NCBI RefSeq assembly: GCF_014898815.1
Contig: NW_026515548.1
Location: forward strand, 1,656,501 to 1,720,500
DNA length: 64,000 nucleotides
Direction of reading: 5' to 3'
DNA from: Panonychus citri
Lineage: Eukaryota; Arthropoda; Arachnida; Trombidiformes; Tetranychidae
Position 1 is the first letter of the stretch; each line of letters starts with the position of its first letter. The translations under genes were made by a program, and so were the position numbers. Below, in pieces: positions 47,417 to 57,700 of this stretch. The notes under the pieces were generated by a model. The model did no database searches. It saw only the letters and a list, made by a program, of their open reading frames with translations, and had not been told where the DNA came from.

Positions 47417-47954
47417 AATGTCCAAAGAGATTAACACTTGATTAAGAAATCTACAAGATTTATTATGTTGACAGTAGAGAAACTAAAGCAGCAATGTAAG
47501 CAATTAGAATTAAATCAAAGAGACTATTACCTGGTGAACGATTTCACAACAATTAATTTTCTTAAATCCAAAGAGAAAGAAAAAAAAAAGAGAGAGAGAG
47601 AGCAGTTTTTACTCTTTGCTTTAATCCTTAACCATTGGTTAATTGTTGATTGGTTAATAACCAAGTGTAAACTTAATCAACTCTTGTAACCTCATCGACC
47701 CAATGACTTTGAAATGAACCAAGTTAAACAGGTTAGATTATCAGTTAAATCAACGATTAAATTGTTGGGCAATTTTCAAATATTCAAATAAAAAGAGTAA
47801 CAATTAACAGATTAATATTTGAAAAATTTTCGTTTTAATGATAACAACCAATGGAAAAAAGATAATTAAAAACAATGACAAGTTAAAAATATTTACAGGT
47901 AAAAACAATAATGAGGAAATAAAAACATTCAAGATTAATCATTTTCATGATGAA
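47417..47954. repeat. 5' flank of truncated RdRP paralogue, copy 3
   Basis: Third copy of the spacer found at 31301 and 38362. It lies between protein 3 and the intact protein 4. It includes a purine-rich run with (AG)n at 47590-47602. The plus-strand open stretch at 47438-47689 is not conserved as protein in the other copies. Confidence 0.7.
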
Positions 47955-49556
47955 TTAAACTTGAGCTTCTACAATGATTCCTTCCATGAATAATTCAGTT
48001 AGAGATGACCCATGATATTTGTATGAATTTTTCGATAACAAACCATGTTCACCGAAAAGTTTTCGACCGATCAGCTGTTTAAGGAAAAAAGTTCTACACT
48101 TGGAATCTTTTATCTGATTGGCGAAATCAGATTCTCCAAATCCTTCGGATAAATAGGGATAAGGTGAACTACATGCATGCGAATGATCATCATCTCTTAG
48201 ATGAACTTTAATTAGACGTGAAAGGTCAGAATTTGCCGAGATGAATTTAGTTTCAGATGATGAAGGTGGAAGAAAAATTGTTCTCATGGGTGTTAATATT
48301 ATTCGTTTCATACACTGAATTTTATCTTCGGTTTTCTGGCTAACTTCAGTTTCCTCGCCGATTGTTTTCACAAGAGCGTTTAAACTTTCGAAAGCATCAA
48401 GAACATCGGGATTACCATAGAAATAGGAATTGAAAAGTCGAGTCAATGCTTCAGTGACAAGGTTGGTTCTACCATCCATAACGAGAGATTCAATTAGATT
48501 GTAAAAAGCGTCCTGATTGTTATTGACAATCAGATCGTCAGCAAAGGCAAACGAAAGTGAATTAATACATTGAAGAGTATATTTTACTTCAAAGGGTAGA
48601 TTACGATCAGTAGCATCTTCAACATGATCGATGCAATAATTTTCCATGGGAACACAAACAAAATTACAAGCTCGATTTCGAAAAATTGAATAAAACTCTG
48701 GAATCATGTAATCGATTAATTCATCACTATCTTCAAGTTCCATTCTTATTCGAAGTACTTTACATTTACCAATAATTTCTCGAGAAATAATTTCACAATC
48801 AGTCCATTGGTTCCAACTATTACCTTCTTTTACCAAGAATCTTGGAGGATAATCGAGTCGCAAATAGAAATCACTTGCATAATTTGCACTTGTAATTATC
48901 TCGATTATCGAAGGAAAATCAAAGATAAATTTACACCGAACATGTTTCAATTCTTGATTGGAACCAGTACAATAAGAGAGTTTAAATCTGAGAACCATTT
49001 CTTGAGTTCGATGAGATAATCTAACGGTAATATCGCTCATCAAACCGAATCTTTTTCCGATTTTGGTTTGGAAATCATTTAGATGACAAACAAAACGATT
49101 TCCATTGATCACATTACCAAAACGAAATGAGGTTACATCAAATGTAGATGAAAGTTCTTCAGATGAACGGTCAAATATACAATCAGGTCGACAACTCCAA
49201 CTGATTACATGTTCGGGTATATGGCAGCAAATTGTATCGATTAGAGATAAAAATTCAGATTCATCAATTTCAAAAGTTCCATGTAGATAAACACGATGGT
49301 TTTTAGCTAATTTCTTCAAGAATTTCATTGAATTCATCTCGATTCCACTCTCATTGTCAACGAAGTGTACAACACCAGAATCGCTATTGACCTTATATTT
49401 TCCTTCAATCTCAATGTTCCGGGTTTCACAAAGGAACAAGGGATAACCGATATGTTGGAATAATGAATTAACCTCTGACTCGGTCAATTCTATACCTTTG
49501 ATGGAAATGTGAATGACAAAGTTTATTTTGATAATACTCGTTTCAGAAGAGGACAT
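47955..49556 (-). CDS. RdRP N-terminal-half protein 4 (divergent), 533 aa
   Basis: Open frame from ATG of MSSSETSIIK to a stop after TELFMEGIIVEAQV. It shares the same landmarks as proteins 1-3 and the full enzyme: SFRFGNVINGNRFVCHLND, ISREIIGKCKVLRI, KRIILTPMRTIFLPP, and GEHGLLSKNSYKYHGSSLTELF at the end. It is much more diverged from proteins 1-3 than they are from each other. It stops at the same structural point, before the catalytic core. Two 3' fragments of this gene were copied to 31829 and 39240. The intact frame despite large divergence suggests selection for a protein product. Function is unknown. Confidence 0.8.
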   Translation of the reverse strand: MSSSETSIIKINFVIHISIKGIELTESEVNSLFQHIGYPLFLCETRNIEIEGKYKVNSDSGVVHFVDNESGIEMNSMKFLKKLAKNHRVYLHGTFEIDESEFLSLIDTICCHIPEHVISWSCRPDCIFDRSSEELSSTFDVTSFRFGNVINGNRFVCHLNDFQTKIGKRFGLMSDITVRLSHRTQEMVLRFKLSYCTGSNQELKHVRCKFIFDFPSIIEIITSANYASDFYLRLDYPPRFLVKEGNSWNQWTDCEIISREIIGKCKVLRIRMELEDSDELIDYMIPEFYSIFRNRACNFVCVPMENYCIDHVEDATDRNLPFEVKYTLQCINSLSFAFADDLIVNNNQDAFYNLIESLVMDGRTNLVTEALTRLFNSYFYGNPDVLDAFESLNALVKTIGEETEVSQKTEDKIQCMKRIILTPMRTIFLPPSSSETKFISANSDLSRLIKVHLRDDDHSHACSSPYPYLSEGFGESDFANQIKDSKCRTFFLKQLIGRKLFGEHGLLSKNSYKYHGSSLTELFMEGIIVEAQV

Positions 49557-49881
49557 GATGATTAAAGCACAATGATTAACGAAATTAACTAAAAACAATA
49601 TGAACAAGAATAAGTAAAATAATCGTTAATGAATTTCACTAATATCAAAGGTCATAACGATAAATATAATCCATTAAGATGAATAATTAATACTGAAAAT
49701 AAATTGTTACAATCTTCAAGTTAAATTGTATCTCAAGTGTTAACAGAAAATGATAGATGGCATAATAGTGATTCTAATTGATAATAATTGGCTGATTGTT
49801 GACAATTAAATTTACAATTAAGATGAAAAACCGCCAATTATGAATTATGGATTTTTTGCTTTTGAGACTCACAATTTTTCA
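49557..49881. other. Short intergenic spacer
   Basis: AT-rich spacer between RdRP-like protein 4 (its promoter side) and the 3' end of receptor 3, both on the minus strand. No feature recognised. Confidence 0.5.
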
Positions 49882-51161
49882 TCAACTGTGGCTATTCAAA
49901 TGGGTGATATTTGGTGGGTTCACACCGAATACATCTAAAAATCCTATTGGACCAGGTAAATGTATCGATGGAAATGCCAAGACAAAGGTAATACAAAGGG
50001 TCAAAAGTGAGGTTACAAATGAAGGTGATATGGTGAATAGATTAGCGAAAGTTAATCCAATATCGTGACGACCCATTCGATACATGAGTAGTGAGTTCTG
50101 TATATGAGGTAAAAAGGAATGGATAAAAAGGGTTAAAAGGGTTAACACAAGTTCTCATATATATATGAGCTTATTGTTACCTCTCTGTAGTATTCAAATG
50201 TTTTATCAGCAAATGAAAGCTCGTAGACAACATTGAAATACTTTGATGCAACTGTATTGATTTTAACAGCATTAAAGGTAACAGCGGATGTCATCGAAAC
50301 GCTAATGAACAGGCCGAAAATTGAGAATAAGATATCGACCAAGCTAGAGGATAAATATAGTAATCGGTAAAGTCCGACCAGCATAAATGGTACAATGGTT
50401 ATGTAAACACCGGCAATATAACCATGGAGAAATTTATCAATCAATCGAACCGATTCTTCACCATAGAAATGAAATTGTCGAAGTTGTTGAATTTTATCAG
50501 TTAACGATTCCGAGTTTTTATTTACCAATAAACTATTGAGGTTTCGATTAACGTACATGAAAATAGCTTCGATGTGACTTGACACTTGTAAGAGAAAATC
50601 GGCAATCATACTTATGATGACACATTGGATGGTACTTTGGGCCAGATTGGTGAATAAAATTGTCGATAGATTTTCAAACGATTTCCAAGTTGACGGATCA
50701 TCAAAATTGAAAGAAGATAGAACACTGGTCATTGCGTTTATCGCTGCAAGGGACCAAACTATTATTCGATTCATTCGACGACTTTTAATTAGAAATTCGA
50801 TTGTTTCTCGGTCATTGTTTAGATCAGTTTTCGACCAGATAGAGAAAAATTGATCGAGATATGGCCATTGAAATCCAAAGATTAGAAAAAGATAGTTGTA
50901 CATATTTTTAATTCCATTGAGAGTTCGCCATAAGCAAATATTGACCTCATTTGAGTTTTGGAATCGCGTAAGGTTTTTATGAATGACAGAATAAGTGAGT
51001 CCACCTTGGAAAATGGTTATCGATAATAAGATGATCTTTAAGACTCTCGAAGACTTTTTTTCTTTACTTCTAATGGTCATGAAAATACTCGATAAATGTA
51101 CTTGTTGATTGGTTTCGGATTTTGGTTTCACTTTTGCTGTTTGAATACCGTCGATTCTCAT
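49882..51161 (-). CDS. Gustatory receptor-like seven-transmembrane protein 3, 398 aa
   Basis: Exon 1 is 51161-50181 and exon 2 is 50097-49882, joined in phase 0 by GT-AG. The last exon encodes LLMYRMGRHDIGLTFANLF then a final helix (SLLTLCITFVLAF). It is the same layout and the same M-R-x(3)-DIG-F pattern as receptor 1, which identifies the family. It is otherwise quite different in sequence and not part of the recent duplication. It has a long hydrophilic N-terminus (about 45 residues) and a C-terminal tail of about 25 residues after helix 7. Intact. Expected in chemosensory neuron membranes; ligand unknown. Confidence 0.82.
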
Positions 51162-51520
51162 GATTCTTGAACTTATTTATTATATTAACTGAACTTGATC
51201 GCAACAATTTCGAAGTGTAAGTGAACATTTCTCGAATTAATTTGTTCTTTTAATCATCTAATCAATTTATTCTCCAGACAAAGTTATCAAAGTTTTCTAA
51301 AAGCATCGGAGTTATTGTTCATTTATTATTAGTTTTTCTTTTCGTTATCGATAATGAACTTTTCCTATTAATTTTCCTTTTAACGATTTAATGGATTTAC
51401 ATAATTAAGTGATGATTATACATTTAAAGGATATGATTACTTAACAAATTAGATTTAGAATCCTTGATTTACACTTTTTTTCACTCGAGTTGATTAACAA
51501 ATCAACGATAAGGTAAGAGT
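51162..51520. other. Divergent promoter region of receptor 3 and F-box gene
   Basis: The two genes on either side are transcribed away from each other, so both promoters should lie in these 359 bases. The sequence is T-rich and AT-rich; no distinct motif was recognised. Confidence 0.5.
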
Positions 51521-53061
51521 ATGTTGATTAATGATCTACCTAATGATTGTTTTCTATTGATTTTCAATTGGATATTTGATGTACAAGATTTACTCAGATG
51601 TTACCAAGGTAGATTATCCAATAATCCCATGTTAATCTAATCATTAATCGTTTCTCTTTTTTCTTAATTTAGTTGATAGTAAATGGCGTCAATTGATAAT
51701 CTATCGTTTAAAACGAGTAAGATACTTACAATGTAAGTAATGGATTATCTTGGAATCTTATTTTACTCTTGATATTTTATCTTCTTAGTAGGTGAAACCT
51801 TAATCCATTCAATTGATGATGAAACAATAAACTACAATTGTCACAGTGATAATTATCGTATTGATAAAGATAATCTTTCACTTTCTGGTCTATTACCTAA
51901 TCTTAAAGTGAGTTTTTTTTGGTTATGTTAATCCAATTACAGATTAACGATTATTTTGACACTTTGTTACTTTTGTTTTACCTGTTCGATTGATTTTGAC
52001 AGATAGTTGATGTTTCGAATTCAATAACTGGATGTATTCTTGATACTCTTAACTATCGAAGATTATTGGATATGGTTAAAGAAAATGTTCGAGGTTTAAT
52101 CTTTCCAATGCAATTCGATAATACAATGGATAACATGTTAGAACAATGTAAAAATATCGAAATGATTGCAGCCCATTGTTTAGGTTGGCGATCGAGGAAA
52201 ATAATGATTGGCCGAAAGATCAAACAGTTATACCTCAACTACGATTCTTTATCCTATTTCGAGAATCGGATTAGATATTTTCCAAATCTAATTCGATTGC
52301 ATGTCTATTGTTAGTATCAAGTTGTAAGAATTGGTATTGATCGTTTTTTTTCTCGATCATTTTCAAATATTTAGTTTGAATTAATTTCAGATCATTCGGA
52401 TAGATTAAGATTAAAGCCCAATAATCCATTGTTACGTAAACTTGAGATTATCGAGTTAGCAGCGATAAAAACTTTCTCCGATTCATCGGCTTACCATGGA
52501 TTCCGTTTTATGGACTTATGTCCAGCATTGAAAAGTGCCTACCATTCATTTGACTGTACTAGAGGGATTATCGACGTTACTGAGATTAATTTTAATCTTC
52601 AAGATTTAGTTATCTATTATGTAAGTTCAATCGATTGAATTTAGTAATTGTTTCAATTGGACACTTTTCTCCAGAAATTTGATAGTGGTCAATCATGGGA
52701 ATCGTTGGAAAAATTATTATCAAATTATCCAAACTTGAAGCATCTCGCCTTGAGAAAAAATAACTTAATCCATGATGAACATATAATCAAGGTGATCACC
52801 TTGTTACCGAGATTAGTTTTACTTGATGTTAGAGGGTCAAGGTGGATAACTCAAAGTTCAGCTGAAAATTTGAGACAATTTTGTTCAAGAACAAATCGAT
52901 CAGTTTATTTTTACCACGAGCCAGGACATGCGAAAATTCAAATCGATTGGTCAAACTTATCGATTAGACATGAAAATATTTCCAAAGGATTTGATTTTAT
53001 GAGTAACTGTTTTCTTAAATCTTTTTCACAACTTCCAAGGCTTATGGATAATCTTGATTAA
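51521..53061 (+). CDS. F-box protein with leucine-rich-type repeats, 396 aa
   Basis: Likely substrate adaptor of an SCF ubiquitin ligase. Six exons: 51521-51608, 51673-51732, 51789-51907, 52003-52309, 52391-52620, 52675-53061; phases close. The N-terminus MLINDLPNDCFLLIFNWI, followed by DVQDLLRCYQVDSKWRQLI, is a good F-box. The remainder has spaced Leu-rich strands, for example YPNLKHLALRKNNL and LLPRLVLLDVRGSRWIT, as in F-box/LRR proteins. There is no transmembrane segment or signal peptide. Similar genes are numerous in mites. The target protein is unknown. Confidence 0.8.
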
Positions 53062-54754
53062 TCAATAAATCATTTAAATTGTAATCCAATTCTAATATTA
53101 ATTGTCATTAAGAGAGAGAGAGAGAGAGGGGGGAAAGATCATAAAAAATTGGTTAATCCAGTTAACAAATCAAAAAGGCAATTCTTCACAATTAAAATTG
53201 ACAATCAGCTCAGCTGATTTACTCTGTTAATAATTTTTATCTCTTTTGTTCAGATTTTTAATCCTTTTTACCCTTTGATGTAGTTTTTTTTGCTCATTCA
53301 AATATCAAGTTGAAAGATTATCAATTAACCTCATCCAATGAAAGATTGAATTTACTCTAATCTTTGTTTCTTCACTTAAACAACTAACCTAATCTAATCT
53401 TAACGATGAAACTCAATATTGGACATATTGAGATGCTCTTTAGTTGTCCTAATGATCGAGATTGTATCTTAAAAATAGAGACAGAGGGTTAGTCAAATCC
53501 AATAGAAATATTTCACTAAAATTGAGATAATCTGATACAATTGAAGAAAGTGATTGAATATTAACCTTGAAGTGATGAGAAGAGAAAATCATCAATGGTT
53601 TAAAAGGACGAGAATTACAGCAATAGTAAATCTTATTGTCCTTATTAACGCCTCTTCATTCATTGGATTTGAAGATTTTAATTGTTTCCATTTTGTTGGA
53701 TTAACTTGGATCATTTAGTGATTTCTTTTTCTACTTTAAACTTTTCCTAATCAACTTTTGTTTCCATAAAGTTAATTTGTTTTAATTGTGTTGAGTGGTG
53801 AATTATCTTGGTGATAAAAACAAGTGAATGTTTATGATGATGATAATCATCAAAAGCAACATTTTGATAAGTATTATTTAAATTTTTATTAATACAATTT
53901 TAACTTTCATTACTTGACCATCGAGTGACCATTATAATGGTTATAACCATTTACAGGCGGAATTTACCTACTTTACGAGTTGGAATGAGCCGTTAACCGA
54001 CTAAAGATGACCTGTACAAAGCTCCTGATGTCGACGAATCATTTAAAGCAGTGGTTGAATTTGAAAGGTAAATCAAAATCTTTGATAGACCTTTGACTCC
54101 AGAATTGACCTTTACCTGTAGATCAAATTTCCGTTATTTATTCTTGAGTTTTGAAAACAAATCTCAAAGAAAAATGACGCAAAGAAGAGATGAAATGAAT
54201 CCCATTCAAAAATTGATCGAACCTCAAGTAATCTAAAGTTAGAAAATTAAAAGATTCATCACCTCTGTCGATTTCATGAAGTCTTACCTGCTTTGAATGT
54301 TTCATTTCTCCTTGAAAGTCGTTAGTCCTCGTGTCGGTTGTACATCCATTACCAAAATCATAATCATTTTCATTGCTATTAAACTACAAGTACAATTGTT
54401 TTAATATTTGTACTAATTAAATGTTAACTTCACCAGTTAATGTTAATAATAAATAACTTAAAATGATTTGAATTTGTTGATCTACACTCGAATTAGATAG
54501 CAAAAGAAAATATCAAATGCTAATAATAATAGTATTATAAACCTGGAAAATACATGATGTTACCGTTAATTACATTTGTCAGTGGATAATAAAAATTGAA
54601 TGAAAACTTTTTTTTATCATTTCTGATAATTTTCATTTTATCTTTACAATAGATGGTAAATAAATTGTATATTTGCTTTTAATTGTTGCTAGAGTGAACC
54701 ATTCAGTTTTAATTGTAATCCATTCTTATGATGTGCAAGTGAATACAATTAAAG
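53062..54754. other. Intergenic with a relic ABCC exon
   Basis: Apart from an AG-run at 53111-53130 and the ABCC exon relic at 53957-54067, no coding sequence is supported. It should contain the promoter of the second ABCC gene. I looked for further ABCC exons between 54068 and 54754 and found none. Confidence 0.55.
53957..54067 (+). pseudogene. Relic ABCC transporter exon 2 with an in-frame stop
   Basis: Preceded by ttacag and followed by gtaaat, this 111-bp segment has exactly the length and phase of exon 2 of the ABCC gene at 1375-6422. Its translation RVGMSR-stop-PTKDDLYKAPDVDES aligns position by position with WIGLSREPNKDDFFKCPSDDE and ends in the same ...FER/...LER. A TAA replaces the Glu codon. 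No flanking exons are recognisable, so this is a remnant of a lost paralogue or of an older 5' end of the gene downstream. Confidence 0.8.
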
Positions 54755-57700
54755 ATGGAGATACTTGTTCAAGAAAAATTGAAACCACTTCCTCATGATA
54801 ATTGTAACTTTTTCGTTAGGATATTCATTCTGTAAGTAAAAATTGATTGTCGCTACGTTTCACTATGATTGTTGATTGATTTTTTTTTTCATTCGATTGA
54901 TTCAGTTGGATATTTCCACTTTTTCGTACTGGATACAAGAAGAAAGATTTAAATCAAAATGATATTTACCAAGTGAGTGCTTATGATCATTCGGACCAAC
55001 TACGAGACCAATTAAGACGGTAAGATGATCAATTTAATTCCTATCAATATCGTTAACGGTCTTGCGATTGAAAGTGAATCTTTTTCATTGAAAACTCTTC
55101 TAATCGTTGATTGATTGGCTTGATTTCTGCTAATCCATTTTTCTGTGATCAATTGATTTTGGTGTTTTTTTCACACGGTAAATTGTTGCTTATTTATCTG
55201 GGTTAATGAGTTTGGTTTATAACTAACAGAAATTTATGATGAACTAATAGCAGTTCTTTTATCGTGTTATTTGTAGCTTTCAAATGCTACATACCAGAGA
55301 TATCATGATAATCAAATCTGTCCGTGATTATAAAAGTTACTCTCAATATCTGATTGAATTTAATAATTTCCCTTTCGTGTATTTCCTACAATCTAAAATT
55401 AGATATGAATGTAATTAGTGTTGATCTCATTTAAACATTCATGGGGAAAACAATTGGGAAAGATTTGAAACAATGTGGAAACTGAGATCATAAATCCATT
55501 TTATAAGATATGAAAAGAGCGCCAAGATATTGTTAATCTGATAAAATCTATTGTAATAACCTGTGGGGATAAATTTTGAGACTTTTTGTTTTAATTTCAA
55601 TATTTAGAAAACTGCTTATGTCAATTTCGTGAAAATCATGATTATGATTTTTCATTACTTCATGAAGACTCATGTGAAATTTTATTCATTTTGGTCGAGC
55701 CATTTGACCACAAATTAATATCAAAGTTGAGGGAGAAAAAATTTAAAAAGTAATTACATGTTATCTCTATGAGAGTCTTAACAATGGGTTAGATAGGAAT
55801 TTTTCAATTTTAGTAGAGGGTGAAAAAAATGGAATTTTCGTTTTCGATTATCTCTTTTCGGACTATCGATAAAAATGCATCGATACTGAAATAAGATCAA
55901 ATTTTCAAGCGGATCCTGAAAAATCTATTTTTATCAAAATCTGAGAATCCACTGACAAGATATTAAAAAATATCGAAAAAAAAATATTTTAAAAAATTTT
56001 AATTTCAGGTCAATTTGATCTAATATATTATCGTCACTATTAACCTTAATGATGTGAAATTTGCAGACAATGGTCTCACATGTTTTAACTATCAGAAAAT
56101 GAAATTTCATATGAAAATTCAGTATAGTTTTATTTTTATGAAGGTTTGACCAAAAAGTCTCAAAATTTATCCCCACAGGTTATATTAATAAGTTGATAAA
56201 ATAACGAAATATTAATAATAGCTAATTGATTACAGCGAATGGCTTAAAGAGTTGAAAAAAAAGAAACCCAATTTGGCTTTGGCGGTGATCAAATCATTTG
56301 GACCAAGATATATAATCTCATCATTAATCATAACTGGATATGAAGTAAATGAACTAACGAAATTGCATGTTAATTAGTTTTGATGTTAATTATTTTTCCA
56401 CTCATTATCATTTACTAGCAACTTATTCTGAAAATTGCTCAGCCCTTTCTTCTTGGTGCGATATTGGACTATTTCAATGGTATCGCTTACACGGAAGGTT
56501 ATGATATCTATTATATTTCCATAGCTTTTTGTCTTTGCTCGGTCATCTTTATAATCAGTCATCATGCATGGTTATTGTACATCCTACGAATCGGAATGAA
56601 AGTTCGTGTGGCCGTTCAAAGTCTACTCATGGAAAAAACATTCGCTCTCAGTAAATCAGCTCTTTACAATAACAAAGGAGGAAATATAATTAACCTAATG
56701 TCAAACGATGTCACCAAATTTGATGAGGTAAAATTATTTTCATATAAGTAAATATAATATGATTTTTACTCTCAATTGTTTTTCTTCATTTTCTGATTCG
56801 ATCATGTGGCCTTAGTGTGCCATGTTTGCTCATTCAGTGTTCATGGCTCCTTGTGAGGCTATTGTGATCTCCGTCATTCTATTCAATAGTCTTGGTTATC
56901 CATACATAATTGGACTTGTTTTACTTCTCGCATTTGTGCCCCTGCAAGCGACCATTGGGAGAGCTTTTGGAGCCGTTCGTAGAAAAACGGCAAAATGGAC
57001 TGATCAGCGAATTCGCATAATGAGTGAGATCATTAGTGGGATGAAGGTGATCAAGTTATATGCTTGGGAAAAACCGTTTGCCGATATGATCGCAAAAATA
57101 AGAAGGTACCATCGGTTATTATCTCTTAAGTTCACTAACAATTCTAATTTTTTTATATTTTCTCTTCATGATGTTAGATCTGAAATAATGCAAATTCGTA
57201 AATCATGTTCATTAAGAGCGATCAATTTTACTCTGATGTTTGTCACCACAAAGACAATTTTATTCGCAGTTTTCATCACTTATGTTCTAACTGGACATGA
57301 GTTGACCGCTAAAAATGTATTCGTAACAACAGCTTTTTTCAATTCGTTACGTTTATCACTAACCAACCAATTCCCTCAAGGAGTATCAAATATATCGGAA
57401 GCTTTGGTTTCATGTAAAAGATTAACGGTAAATCATTTATTCAGCGTTTAATGTGAACATTTATAAAAACATTTTCTCGAATTTTATTCAGGATTTTCTT
57501 TTACTAGAGGAGAAGAAAGCTCTCGATCTAACATCGAATAGCTCATTTAAGCAAGTCTTTAGAAAAGATCAAAATAAAAAGCATTTAAAAGTTGCGAATC
57601 TAGTGGCCACTTGGGATGCAACCGATGAAGAACCGACACTAAACAAGGTCACATTCAAAGCCGAAAGTGGTAATTTAGCTCTTGTTGTTGGTGCTGTTGG

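Noticed and set aside
47438..47689. Plus-strand open frame upstream of RdRP-like protein 3
   Set aside because: Not conserved as a frame in the two sister flanks and includes a simple purine repeat.
40374..49556. RNA-virus polymerase or integrated viral sequence
   Set aside because: The enzyme has the cellular DxDGD double-barrel motif and family landmarks of QDE-1/EGO-1/RDR proteins and has introns. No viral GDD-type palm or capsid gene is present.
55934..56176. Minus-strand open frame inside the intronic element
   Set aside because: Low-complexity Phe/Lys/Ile sequence that includes the terminal repeat; no transposase motif.
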